From JADGRF01 sp035274465 (GTDB lineage: Bacteria; Myxococcota_A; Polyangia; Polyangiales; JAFGIB01): a stretch of 64,000 nucleotides of DNA. The stretch covers positions 40,026-104,025 of the forward strand of contig DATEOF010000354.1 in the NCBI GenBank assembly GCA_035274465.1, in the 5' to 3' direction. Made by a program: the position numbers and the translations under genes. The notes under the pieces were generated by a model. The model did not search any database and had not been told where the DNA came from. It saw only the letters and a program-made list of their open reading frames with translations. Of the stretch, positions 9,037 through 17,106 are shown one piece after another (position 1 is the stretch's first letter; every line of letters begins with the position of its first letter).

Positions 9037-10111
9037 GGCGCGGCAATCCCAGCGCGCGGGACGCGAGGGCCGTACCAGCCACGCGCGCGCGGATCTTCTC
9101 GAACGCGACGTCGCGCGTGGTCGAGGTGTCGTCGCTGAAGGGCGCGAACCCGCAATCGTCGGTCGTGCCCAGCTGTGAGAGCGGAATGAACTCCGCAGCC
9201 TCGAGCACGCGGTCCCTCACTTCCTGCTCGCTCTCCACGCGCCGATCGATCGGATCGATCACGCCCACGTACGCGCGCTGATGCGGCTTGAGGTAACGCC
9301 GGATCATCTTCAGCACGCGCGCGCGGTTGGGCTCGCAGGCGAGGCCGATGAAGAACTTGCCGACCTCGAGCTCGAACAAGCTCGGCAAGAGCTCGGCATA
9401 GTCGACGTCCGCGCTGTGCGTGGAGTCGCGGTCGCCACCGGCACAGGTGTGGACGCCGATGCGCTGGCGTTCCTCCTCGGAGAAGCGCGTCAGCGCGAGG
9501 TTGTTCAGCTGGATGAAGCTGTGGAGCAACTTGGCCGAGGGATCGAGCTTCATCGCCAGCCGGCCCTCGGTGAAGTCGACCTGCACCGTGTAGGCGCCGG
9601 CCTGCAAGCAACGCCGAACTTCGCTCTCGTGCTCGCGCAGCAAGTCTTCGATGAACTGCTCGCGCGGATAGCCCGGGATCTCCTCGGCCGGGTAGAACTG
9701 GCTCACCAGCGAAGGGGAGATCAAGGCTTGTTTGACCGGCACGTGCGCCCAGCGCAGCGCGAACTCGAGGTAACTGTTCGCGTAGCGCTCGTACCGAAGT
9801 GGACCAGCCGTCAGGCGCGGCAGCTGGCGATAGTGTCCGGCGGCGAAGTGAATCTTGAAGCCGTCGGGCAGGATGTTTGGAGCGCCTTCCACCGCGTACG
9901 TCGCAAAGTTGTGGTACTTGCGCTGCTCACCGTCGCTGATGACCGGCGAGCCGGTCGCCTCGAAGCGCTGGATGGTGTCGCGGACCGCTTCATCGTAGAG
10001 CGGCTCGAGCTCGGTTCGCGGCAGACGTCCCTTCTCGAACTCCTGCGTCGCCGCGATCAGCTTCGGAGATCGTGGAATGCTTCCGATCGGTTCGGTCGGG
10101 ATGGATTGCAT
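9029..10111 (-). CDS. Cobalamin-independent methionine synthase (MetE C-domain)-like
   Basis: A 360-residue protein corresponding to the C-terminal catalytic barrel of MetE; the N-terminal half of full-length MetE (about 750 residues) is absent. Motifs include 'EPIGSIPRS' at the start, 'GVHTCAGGD' (two of the zinc ligands, His and Cys) and 'LGTTDDCGFAPF' (C-terminal zinc-ligand Cys). Such short MetE-like proteins usually transfer methyl or other thiol-bound groups, and the donor is often a corrinoid protein or an unknown compound. No B12 enzyme lies nearby. The gene runs directly into the sensor kinase (8-bp overlap), and its start at 10111 is the first ATG of the conserved region. Confidence 0.88.
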   Translation of the reverse strand: MQSIPTEPIGSIPRSPKLIAATQEFEKGRLPRTELEPLYDEAVRDTIQRFEATGSPVISDGEQRKYHNFATYAVEGAPNILPDGFKIHFAAGHYRQLPRLTAGPLRYERYANSYLEFALRWAHVPVKQALISPSLVSQFYPAEEIPGYPREQFIEDLLREHESEVRRCLQAGAYTVQVDFTEGRLAMKLDPSAKLLHSFIQLNNLALTRFSEEERQRIGVHTCAGGDRDSTHSADVDYAELLPSLFELEVGKFFIGLACEPNRARVLKMIRRYLKPHQRAYVGVIDPIDRRVESEQEVRDRVLEAAEFIPLSQLGTTDDCGFAPFSDDTSTTRDVAFEKIRARVAGTALASRALGLPRHG

Positions 10112-10259
10112 GGCGCTGACTCACGAAGCGATGAGTTAAGCGACATTACACTTCGTCCCTATCTTTCGAACATGACCCAACACAGCCGCGAATTGATCCG
10201 CGATGAGCGCAGGAATTTCGTGCGCTGCCGTTACTCAGTGCGCGAGATCACATTTGTGC

Positions 10260-10285
10260 GCGCACGAGCAGGCTAGCTCGTGCGC
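10260..10285 (-). terminator. Hairpin downstream of glmS, possible terminator
   Basis: GCGCACGAG at 10260-10268 and CTCGTGCGC at 10277-10285 form a perfect 9-bp stem with an 8-nt loop. It lies 14 bp past the glmS stop on the minus strand, in the 187-bp gap before the MetE-like gene. No T-run follows on either strand, so this is not a classical intrinsic terminator. Apart from the promoter expected for the MetE-like gene, nothing else was seen in the gap. Confidence 0.35.
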
Positions 10286-10298
10286 CCATAGCCATTGC

Positions 10299-12075
10299 TC
10301 ACTTCACGGTCACGCTCTTGGCTAGGTTGCGCGGCCTGTCGGGATCGTGACCGCGTAGCCGCGCCAGCTCGTAGCCGAGCACCTGACCCGGGATGGCGTT
10401 CGCGATCAACGTGGCGTCGCCGAGATCTGCGACCGGGATGTGGTGATCGAACGCAGCGTGGGGCTCGGGTCCGATGCCGATGATCTGCGCGCCGCGCGCC
10501 TTCACCTGCAGCGCGCCCGCCAGCACATCCGACTCGGTGTCGTCCTTGGGCACGAGCGCGATGCAGGGCGTACCCGGTTCGATCAGGGCGATCACGCCGT
10601 GCTTGAGCTCACCGCTGGCAAAGCCCTCGGCGTGGATGTAGCTCACCTCCTTGATCTTGAGCGCAGTCTCGAGCGCAAGCGCGTAGCTCGGCCCGCGCCC
10701 CAACACGTACAGGTGTTCCTTGCTGGCGATGCTGCGCGCGATGCGCTGCAGGTGAGCGCGTCGTGCTTCGCCGAGCATGTCCTCGATGTCCGCAGCGGCG
10801 CGCTCGAGCGCGGCCTCCGCCGCCGGCAACTGCTGGCGCAGCGCGTGGGCGGTGAGGTACAGGATGGCCAGCTTGGCGCTCAAGCTCTTGGTCGCCAGCA
10901 CGCAACGTTCCGGCCCGACGCCCAGACCGATGCGCAGATCCGCGGTGCGCCACAGGCTCGAACCTTCCACGTTGGTCAGCGCAGCGATCTGCGCTCCGCG
11001 CTCGCGCGCCCGGCGCACGGCGTCGAGCACGTCCATCGTCTCGCCGCTCTGAGACAGCGCGACCAGCAGTGATTGCCGATCCATGAACGGCAGCAAGTGA
11101 TCGACCTCGGATGCCGTCGCCCAGCTCACGCGCCGGCCGGCGATGCGCGCGAACAGATGCTGCGCGGCCTGCGCGGCGTGAGCAGCGCTGCCGCAGCCGA
11201 TCATGAGTACCTCGCTGCTCTGCTCGATGCGGCCCGCCAGTTCCTGCACGCCGCCGCGTACGCGCGCAGCCAGGTTGCGCAAGAGCGCCGGCTGCTCGGC
11301 GGTCTCCTTGCTCATGTAGTCGGGGTGACCATCGCGCGTGGCAGGTTCCGGTTGCCAGTCGACCGTGACTGTTTCCGGCTCGAGCTCGCGCAACGTGGCG
11401 ATCTCGAACAGTCGCGCGCGATCGCCGTCGAGCGACACCGCCTGACCGTCCTCCACGAACGTCAGCTCCCGGGTGTGCGGCAGCAGCGCGGCCGGATCCG
11501 AGGCGATGAAGTGGCCGTCGGCACCCAAACCCAACACCAGCGGCGAGCCGCTCTTGGCTGCAGCGAGCTCTCCGCTCCGCAGATCCAGCGCGACGATCGC
11601 GTTCAGCCCGCGCAGCTTCTCGAACGCTGCCAGCGTCGCGCGCAGCAAGCGCTGCGGCCCGGGCGACGTCTGTTCGAGCAGGTCCTCGATCAAGTGCGCG
11701 ATCAGCTCGGTGTCGGTCTGCGAGCGAATGCGGTGGCCTGCGCGCGCCAGCGCCACACGCAGCTCGGCCTCGTTGGCGACGATGCCGTTGTGCACCAGGG
11801 CCAGGTGCGCCGCGCAGTCCAGCTGCGGGTGCGCGTTCTCGCGCGTCACGCCGCCGTGTGTCGCCCAGCGCGTGTGGCCCAGGCCGCCGACTCGGCGGCA
11901 GATCGCAGCCCGCGTCGCCGATCTGGCCGACGTGCCGCTCCACCGCGATGTGCGAGCCGGCGGCCACTGCCACGCCCCACGAGTCATAGCCGCGATACTC
12001 GAGCTGCTTCAGACCTTGCAGCACCACTTGCGCAGCATCCATGCGTGCGCCGACGTAACCAAAGATTCCGCACAT
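10299..12075 (-). CDS. glmS: Glutamine-fructose-6-phosphate aminotransferase GlmS, interrupted by a +1 frameshift
   Basis: GlmS makes glucosamine-6-phosphate from fructose-6-phosphate and glutamine for cell-wall precursors. The first frame (ATG 12075) gives 'MCGIFGYVG' with nucleophile Cys2, 'LEYRGYDSWGVAV' and 'CDLPP'. The gene then continues in another frame from 'GGLGHTRWATHGG' through both SIS isomerase domains ('GCGSAAHAAQAAQHLF', 'ALSQSGETMDVLDAV') to the usual C-terminal 'PRNLAKSVTVK'. The total of 1777 bases is one more than a multiple of three, so one base is extra near 11883-11899, inside a perfect 8+1+8 palindrome. Deleting one base restores a full-length enzyme of about 591 residues. 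GlmS is normally essential for cell-wall synthesis, so a sequence error, or a second copy elsewhere, is likelier than simple loss. The alternative reading is a 562-codon frame from 11987 lacking Cys2. Confidence 0.9.
11883..11899. repeat. 17-nt palindrome at the glmS frameshift
   Basis: GCCGCCGA at 11883-11890 and TCGGCGGC at 11892-11899 are perfect inverse complements around a single centre base at 11891. The coding frame of glmS changes exactly across this site. Removing the centre base would leave a 16-bp palindrome and join the two frames as 'LPPIGGLGHTRW'. GC-rich palindromes of this kind promote sequencing compressions and polymerase slippage. Confidence 0.7.
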
Positions 12076-12488
12076 GACGATCCGTCTCCCGATGAGATCG
12101 GAAGGCGCGCGCGCAAGTCGGCGGCGCGCACTCGCAGCGCATGGCTGCAGCGCGTCCGACGAAAACATGCAGGGAAGCCCAAGAACGGGCTGAACCGCCC
12201 GTTCGCACGCTGGTTGGCTTTTGTCAGCGCGTCACCACGCTGGTTTGCTCCAACCATTTCGACCGTGCCGCCGAGGAACCATCCGCCGAATCGTTCGATC
12301 GGTTCCTACCTCGTCATCCGCAGACTGCACGCGGACCTGGCGCTCTCACATCGTCCCTGTTGCGTTTTCCTACGCTCGCAATCCCCCCTGGTTGGGTAAT
12401 GGCCTTAGCTTATTGGTTAAGCGCGGCGACGCAAATCGAATTTTGGAAAAGGCAGAAACGCCTGGCGCAGTCCGCCTTGCTGAAACGC
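12076..12488. other. Divergent intergenic region upstream of glmS, with a hairpin
   Basis: About 410 bp separate glmS from the MarR promoter. The only clear structure is a perfect 8-bp stem with 6-nt loop at 12183-12204 (GAACGGGC / GCCCGTTC), about 108 bp upstream of the glmS ATG, so it would sit in a glmS leader. I compared the region by eye with the known glmS ribozyme core and saw no resemblance. No coding sequence with supporting features was found; frames here are GC-driven. Confidence 0.4.
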
Positions 12489-12528
12489 TTGACCGTTCGC
12501 CAAAACGAAATATATCGTGATGCGATAT
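12489..12528 (+). promoter_or_regulatory. MarR promoter with overlapping operator dyad
   Basis: A sigma70-like promoter can be read as TTGACC (12489-12494), a 16-nt spacer, and TATATC (12511-12516). A perfect dyad ATATCG-N5-CGATAT spans 12512-12528. It covers the -10 element and runs into the ATG at 12527. MarR-family proteins bind short AT-rich dyads of this size, commonly over their own promoters, so autorepression of the marR-clc pair is a reasonable inference. The predicted leader would be only a few bases long, and no ribosome-binding site is visible. Confidence 0.6.
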
Positions 12529-12967
12529 GTCAGCGGCAGTCGACTATCACGCGCTCGCGGAGCTGCGCTATCGCATCCGCGTCTTCGTGAGCTTCAGCGA
12601 GCGGGCGGCGCGCGAGCACGGCGTCGAGCCCAAGCAGCACCAGGCGTTGCTCGCCATCAAAGGCCTGCCACCCGAGCTGCGCCCGACGCTGCGCGTCATC
12701 GCCGAGCGCCTTCAGCTGCGGCACCACAGCGCAGTCGAGCTGCTCGATCGGCTGGAGGCCGCCGGCCTCGCCACGCGCGTGCAGAATCCAGACGACCGCC
12801 GTGAAGTTTTGGTACGCCTGAGCGCGCGCGGCGAACAGCTGCTGCGCAGCTTGTCCGTCGTCCACCAGGAAGAGCTGCAGGCCGTCGGACCCGATCTCTT
12901 GCGCGCCCTGAGCGCGCTGATTGAACCACGAAAGTCGAAGTATGAAGGCCGACGAGCCACTCGCTGA
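12527..12967 (+). CDS. MarR-family transcriptional regulator
   Basis: A 146-residue winged-helix regulator. The HTH lies at about 35-80, where 'LRVIAERLQLRHHSAVELLD' is the helix-turn-helix, and the beta wing follows as 'ATRVQNPDDRREVLVRLS' with the D-x-R-x-x-x-V/L signature of MarR proteins. Flanking helices form the dimer interface. It probably represses itself and the downstream ClC gene through the dyad over its start codon, and would respond to a small ligand or redox cue that cannot be identified. Its last 26 bp overlap the ClC reading frame, which implies coupled expression. Confidence 0.92.
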   Translation: MSAAVDYHALAELRYRIRVFVSFSERAAREHGVEPKQHQALLAIKGLPPELRPTLRVIAERLQLRHHSAVELLDRLEAAGLATRVQNPDDRREVLVRLSARGEQLLRSLSVVHQEELQAVGPDLLRALSALIEPRKSKYEGRRATR

Positions 12968-14762
12968 CTTCACCACCACATTGCGCGTAGTACCGATCTC
13001 GCTCCTGTCGCTGTTGCTCGGCGCACTCGGAGCGTTCCTGGCCTACGCGCTCCTGGCCCTGATCAACCTGTTCACGCAGGTGTTTTACTTCCAGCGCTGG
13101 TCGCTCGAGCCCGCCTCGCCGGCCGACAACACGCTCGGCCCGGCCGCGCTCCTCGTACCGGTCATCGGCGCGCTGATCATCGGCGTGATGGCGCGCTACG
13201 GCTCCGAGCGCATTCGCGGCCATGGCATCCCGGAAGCGCTCGAGTCGATCCTCACGCGGGGCAGTCGAGTCGAACCGCGCGTGGCGTTGCTCAAGCCGGT
13301 CTCGTCCGCGATCTCGATCGGCTCCGGAGGCCCGTTCGGTGCGGAAGGGCCGATCATCATGACAGGCGGCGCGGTGGGCTCGATCGTCGCGCAGCTGTTT
13401 CGCTTCAGCAGCGCCGAGCGCAAGACGCTGCTGGTGGCCGGTGCCGCGGCGGGCATGTCGGCGACCTTCAGCGCGCCGATGGCGTCGCTCGTACTCGCGG
13501 TGGAGCTGCTCTTGTTCGAGCTCAAGCCGCGCTCGCTGATCCCCGTCGCGCTGGCATCCGCGACCGCCGCGCTCGTGCGGCACTACTTGCTGGGTGGGGG
13601 GCCGCTGTTTCCCGTGCCGCCCCACAGCGCGTTCGCGGGCCCGAGCGGCCTCGCAGGCGCCGCGCTCGTCGGCCTACTCGCGGGCGCATTTTCGCTGTTG
13701 ATCACGCGCTCGGTCTACCTGGCCGAGGACGCCTTCAAGGAACTGACGCTGCACTGGATGTGGTGGCCGGCTATCGGCGCGCTGGTGGTCGGGCTGGGCG
13801 GCCTGCTCGATCCGCACGCGCTCGGCGTCGGCTACGACAACATCGGTGCCATGCTGCGCGACGAGCTTCCGCTGCGCGCGATCCTGCTGCTGATCGCGGT
13901 GAAGTGGCTGATCTGGGCGGTGTACCTGGGCTCGGGCACCTCGGGCGGCGTGCTCGCGCCGCTCTTGATGATGGGCTGCGCACTCGGCGGGTTGCTGGCA
14001 CCCTGGCTGCCGAACGAGGGCCCGGGCTTTTGGCCGCTGATCGCGATGGGCGCGATCCTCGGCGGTACGATGCGCGCGCCGCTCACCGGCGTCGTGTTCG
14101 CGAGCGAGCTCACCGGCGACTTCGGCTCGCTGCTGCCGCTGCTGGTGGCTGCAACGGTCGCGCACGGCTTCACCGTACTGACCGTGAAGCGTTCGATCTT
14201 GACCGAGAAGGTCGCGCGACGTGGCTTCCACATCACGCGCGAGTACGCCATCGATCCGTTCGAGGTGCTGTTCGTCCGCGACGTCATGCACAGCAGCGTG
14301 GTGGTCTTGCCCGCGGGCGCCTCCGCGGCCGACATCGGCGCGCTGCTCGAGACGCACGTGGGCAGGCTCGAACCGCTGTACCCCCTGGTCGATCTGCAGC
14401 AGTGCTTCGCCGGCGTGGTCACGCGGCGCGAGCTCGAGCGCTGGGTACGCGAGTGCGGCGCCGGGCCGGTCAGTCAACTCGCCAAACCCGCACCGGTCGT
14501 CGCCTACGAAGACGAGCCGCTCGGCGGCGTGCTCAATCGCATGGCCGACACCGGCTGCACGCGCCTGCCCGTGCTCGCGCGCAACGACCCCGGACGATTG
14601 CAGGGCATGCTCACGCTCGCGCACACGCTCAAGGCCAAACGCCGGCACCTGGAGGAGGAGCATCGCCGCGAGCGCAGTCGCGCCGTGGACCTGTTGATCC
14701 CATCGCGCTACTTCAGGCGTCGTCTCGGTGGGCGGCCAAGCGTGCCGCAAGAGCGCGTGTGA
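12942..14762 (+). CDS. ClC-family chloride channel/antiporter with CBS pair
   Basis: A 606-residue inner-membrane protein. Roughly the first 430 residues contain about ten hydrophobic helices with ClC motifs: 'SIGSGGPFGAEGP' (anion-binding GSGxP-type loop and GxEGP, the Glu being the gating residue), 'GSGTSGGVLAP' (GxxxGGIFxP) and 'GGTMRAPLTGVVFASELTG'. The C-terminal part holds two CBS-like regions ('VRDVMHSSVVVLPAG' and 'GVLNRMADTGCTRLPVL'), which in this family bind nucleotides and tune gating. The retained gating Glu favours a regulated channel or H+/Cl- exchanger. I chose ATG 12942; a TTG at 12921 is also in frame. It overlaps marR by 26 bp and converges on the next gene with about 50 bp of 3' overlap. 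Confidence 0.93.
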   Translation: MKADEPLADFTTTLRVVPISLLSLLLGALGAFLAYALLALINLFTQVFYFQRWSLEPASPADNTLGPAALLVPVIGALIIGVMARYGSERIRGHGIPEALESILTRGSRVEPRVALLKPVSSAISIGSGGPFGAEGPIIMTGGAVGSIVAQLFRFSSAERKTLLVAGAAAGMSATFSAPMASLVLAVELLLFELKPRSLIPVALASATAALVRHYLLGGGPLFPVPPHSAFAGPSGLAGAALVGLLAGAFSLLITRSVYLAEDAFKELTLHWMWWPAIGALVVGLGGLLDPHALGVGYDNIGAMLRDELPLRAILLLIAVKWLIWAVYLGSGTSGGVLAPLLMMGCALGGLLAPWLPNEGPGFWPLIAMGAILGGTMRAPLTGVVFASELTGDFGSLLPLLVAATVAHGFTVLTVKRSILTEKVARRGFHITREYAIDPFEVLFVRDVMHSSVVVLPAGASAADIGALLETHVGRLEPLYPLVDLQQCFAGVVTRRELERWVRECGAGPVSQLAKPAPVVAYEDEPLGGVLNRMADTGCTRLPVLARNDPGRLQGMLTLAHTLKAKRRHLEEEHRRERSRAVDLLIPSRYFRRRLGGRPSVPQERV

Positions 14763-15300
14763 TCTTCACCATGTCGGCTTCGGCGCGGTCGATACCGTAG
14801 ACGGTGAGCGGGAAATTGAGCGGTTGCTGAACTTGCCAGATTGCGTCGTGCTGGCTCGGCGGAAGAATGCTTGCGGGGGTGCCGACGGCGACCCAGCCGA
14901 TCGGAACGTTGACGCCTGGTTCGACGGTGGTCTTGATGTGCACCACGGCGCGGATACGTACCTCGCAACCACGGCCGAGCTTGGCACCGTGAAATACCGC
15001 GGCACCGGTGGCGATGAACACTTGGTCTTCGACGTCGCAGCCCACCACGTGCGTCTGGGGTCCGATCACGCAGTTGTTTCCGACGCGCAGCGAGTGCAGC
15101 GCCGTACTGCGTAGCACCGCGTTTTCCATCACGATCGTCTCGGCGCCGATGTCGATGCTTCCGCCTTCGGCGATGATCTGCGCGCCGTACATCACGCGCG
15201 TATCGGGACCGATGCGAACGTCTCCGCAGACGACGGCGTTGGGTGCGATCCAGGCGCTGGCGTGGACGGTTGGTTGCTTTGCCAGGTGCGATACGAGCAT
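14713..15300 (-). CDS. Gamma-carbonic-anhydrase-like hexapeptide-repeat protein
   Basis: A 195-residue protein made of left-handed beta-helix hexapeptide repeats (about residues 10-140, for example 'PNAVVCGDVRIGPDTRV') with a C-terminal helical tail. It resembles gamma-carbonic anhydrases and related acyltransferases such as PaaY/YrdA. In true gamma-CAs a conserved 'IGHxAxxHGC' supplies two zinc-binding histidines. Here the equivalent reads 'FIATGAAVFHGAKLG', so one ligand seems lost and carbonic anhydrase activity is uncertain. It is divergent from the TfoX-like gene across 57 bp. Confidence 0.8.
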   Translation of the reverse strand: MLVSHLAKQPTVHASAWIAPNAVVCGDVRIGPDTRVMYGAQIIAEGGSIDIGAETIVMENAVLRSTALHSLRVGNNCVIGPQTHVVGCDVEDQVFIATGAAVFHGAKLGRGCEVRIRAVVHIKTTVEPGVNVPIGWVAVGTPASILPPSQHDAIWQVQQPLNFPLTVYGIDRAEADMVKITRALAARLAAHRDDA

Positions 15301-15357
15301 GATTTCACCTTATTGCCGACGCATTGCCTCAACTACGCTTTGGAGCTAACGCTTAGC

Positions 15358-15714
15358 ATGCCGATCACTGCGGGGTATCTCGGCTACGTACTCGATCAGC
15401 TCTCAGGCTTGAGCGAAGTCGTGGCCAAGCGCACGTTCGGAGGCGTGGGCCTCTATTTCGGCAACGCGGTCTTCGCGTTGATCGAGGGCGAAGCCGTCTA
15501 CTTGCACGTCGACGAGTTGAGTCGACCCGAGTTCGTGGCGCGCGGCATGCGGCAGTTCTCGCCGCAACAAACCAACTACTACCAAGTGCCGGACGACGTA
15601 CTCGGCGACCCGGGCCAAGTCACGGTATGGGCTCGCCGTGCGGTGCGGTCGGCGCTCGCCGAGAGCAGGAAGCGAAGGCCCCGCCGCACCACGAGACCAC
15701 CGCAGCATGGATGA
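15358..15714 (+). CDS. TfoX N-terminal-domain protein
   Basis: A 118-residue protein matching the TfoX/Sxy N-terminal domain: 'VAKRTFGGVGLYFGNAVFAL', then 'YLHVDELSRPEFVARGMRQF' and 'YYQVPDDVL', the typical order of the fold. The C-terminal DNA-competence half of enterobacterial TfoX is missing, as in most proteins carrying this domain alone. Function is unknown; a role in competence should not be assumed. ATG 15358 is preferred because the 32 codons before it do not match the family. Its stop overlaps the next gene by 8 bp. Confidence 0.85.
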   Translation: MPITAGYLGYVLDQLSGLSEVVAKRTFGGVGLYFGNAVFALIEGEAVYLHVDELSRPEFVARGMRQFSPQQTNYYQVPDDVLGDPGQVTVWARRAVRSALAESRKRRPRRTTRPPQHG

Positions 15715-16465
15715 CGTCGCGGAGATCGAGCGTCTCGCCGCCGAGCTCTACGGGCCTTCGGCAAAACTGCCCGTCCAAGGCGTTTTGCACGTCGTGTCCG
15801 CATTCGAGCACGCGGATGGCCGCTTGCACGTAATCAACATCGGGCCGAAGTCGCCGAAGAGCTCGAGCGATTTCTTCGTGCTCAACTTCTGGCGCGCGCA
15901 CGCCGATGCGGTTCTGACCACCGCTGCCGTGGTGCGCGCCGAGCCCAGGCTGAGTCACGAGCTCCAGGGCGAACACGCCGCTGCCCTGTCGACCTATCGC
16001 GAGCAGCGCTTGTCGAAGCGCCAGCCGCCGTTGTGCGCGATCCTGAGCGCGAGTGGCGAGCTGCCCAGCCACCACCGCATCTGGCAGGACCGCCTGCGCA
16101 ACCACGTGCTGACCGCACCCGCGCGCGCGCCAGCGTTGCAGACCGAGCTCGGCTCGCGCGCCCGCGTGGTGGGCATCGACGATCTGGACCCGTCGCGCGC
16201 GATCGAGTGGTTGTACGCGCAAGGCGCGACCTGCGTATTGATCGAAGCCGGTCCGAGCACGGCAGGCCAGCTCTATCGGTCGGCGCGCGGCGTCGATCAT
16301 CTGATGCTCTCGCGCTGCGGTGCGCAGGTCGCCCCGGAGGCGATCGGCGGAGCGCTGCCTAACTCGACGCAGTTGTTCTCCGGGCTAATTCGGCGGTGCG
16401 AGACCGAGCGCCGCGAAGAAAGCGGCCCTTGGTGGTTCTCCCGCTGGGACCGCACCGCTGGCTGA
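15707..16465 (+). CDS. RibD C-terminal-domain (dihydrofolate-reductase-like) protein
   Basis: A 252-residue protein with the NADPH-dependent reductase fold of the RibD C-terminal domain. Supporting motifs are 'SDFFVLNFWRAHADAVLTTA' (RibD-type 'D...l..lRa.aDAil.Ga') and the C-terminal 'VLIEAGPSTAGQLYRS', equivalent to the 'v..EGGp.l...ll...lvDel' region. In riboflavin synthesis this domain reduces the ribosylamino-pyrimidine, but stand-alone relatives act on other substrates, and no other riboflavin genes are present here. It overlaps the TfoX-domain gene by 8 bp and is probably co-transcribed with it. Confidence 0.82.
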   Translation: MDDVAEIERLAAELYGPSAKLPVQGVLHVVSAFEHADGRLHVINIGPKSPKSSSDFFVLNFWRAHADAVLTTAAVVRAEPRLSHELQGEHAAALSTYREQRLSKRQPPLCAILSASGELPSHHRIWQDRLRNHVLTAPARAPALQTELGSRARVVGIDDLDPSRAIEWLYAQGATCVLIEAGPSTAGQLYRSARGVDHLMLSRCGAQVAPEAIGGALPNSTQLFSGLIRRCETERREESGPWWFSRWDRTAG

Positions 16466-16485
16466 AGACCTGGGCTTCGCGGTCC

Positions 16486-16531
16486 TGCGGGGCGGGTTAC
16501 CCACTCCAGCGCGAGTGAGGCCCGCCCCGCA
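16486..16531. terminator. Large nested hairpin between convergent genes
   Basis: TGCGGGGCGGG at 16486-16496 pairs perfectly with CCCGCCCCGCA at 16521-16531. Inside the loop a second stem forms (CACTC 16502-16506 with GAGTG 16513-16517). It lies just beyond the RibD-like stop and upstream of the convergent DUF423 stop, the place for a bidirectional terminator. There is no T-run. The rest of the gap to 16694 holds only a small dyad (GTGTAT/ATACAC at 16678-16691). Confidence 0.5.
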
Positions 16532-16694
16532 CCATCAAGTAAAGTCGTCGAGAGAGAGGCTCAACGTAGCGGGACTCGTCCGAGCGGACCGGACGTACGG
16601 AGTGTCAGGCCAGGCGCGGCCCACACCCCCTTATGTGTCTTGAGCCCGCCCATTCTTTCGCGAAAAAGCGCAACGCAGTGTATTGATACACGTC

Positions 16695-17078
16695 TCACAT
16701 TTTGTACGCGGTCCAGACCAGCGCGCACCAGCCCGCCAGGAAACACAGTCCGCCGAACGGCGTGACGATCCCGATCTTGCTGATTCCGGTGATTGCCAAC
16801 ACGTACAGACTGCCGCTGAACAACACGATACCCGCCTGAAACAAGTACCCAGTAAAAGACGCGCTGGCCTGCGTCGAGCGCGTGCACAGGTACGCGGCCA
16901 GACCCAGCGCGAGCGCGTGCATCAAGTGGTAGTGCGCGGCCGTCTCCCAGACCTCGAGCCTCCGTACCCCGTCCGGTTCAGCCAAAAGACGACTGCGCAA
17001 CCCGTGAGCGCCGAACGCCCCCAGCGCGACCGCCAAGAATCCATTGATGCCGCTCAGCAGCCAAAACACGCGCTCCAT
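16695..17078 (-). CDS. DUF423 small membrane protein
   Basis: A 127-residue inner-membrane protein with about four transmembrane helices. It begins 'MERVFWLLSGINGFLAVALG' and continues 'AFGAHGLRSRLL', the family hallmark of DUF423 (YgdD/YwdK). A second conserved block is 'QAGIVLFSGSLYVLAITG' and a third 'TPFGGLCFLAGWCAL'. Length is typical. Function is not established for the family. ATG 17078 was chosen because GGGAG precedes it. It is divergent from the prolyl-oligopeptidase gene, with only 28 bp between the two start codons. Confidence 0.93.
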   Translation of the reverse strand: MERVFWLLSGINGFLAVALGAFGAHGLRSRLLAEPDGVRRLEVWETAAHYHLMHALALGLAAYLCTRSTQASASFTGYLFQAGIVLFSGSLYVLAITGISKIGIVTPFGGLCFLAGWCALVWTAYKM

Positions 17079-17106
17079 AAAATCTCCCGCCTGTATAAGG
17101 TCGCGG

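Noticed and set aside
11883..11899. Programmed frameshift in glmS
   Set aside because: No slippery heptamer or stimulatory pseudoknot is evident, and no GlmS is known to use one. A sequencing error or mutation is simpler.
12076..12210. glmS ribozyme upstream of glmS
   Set aside because: Only a simple 8-bp hairpin is present; I saw no resemblance to the ribozyme core, though I could not run a covariance search.
16678..16691. GTGTAT/ATACAC palindrome as a regulatory site
   Set aside because: It lies immediately after the end of a convergent gene, not near a start, and is too short to interpret.
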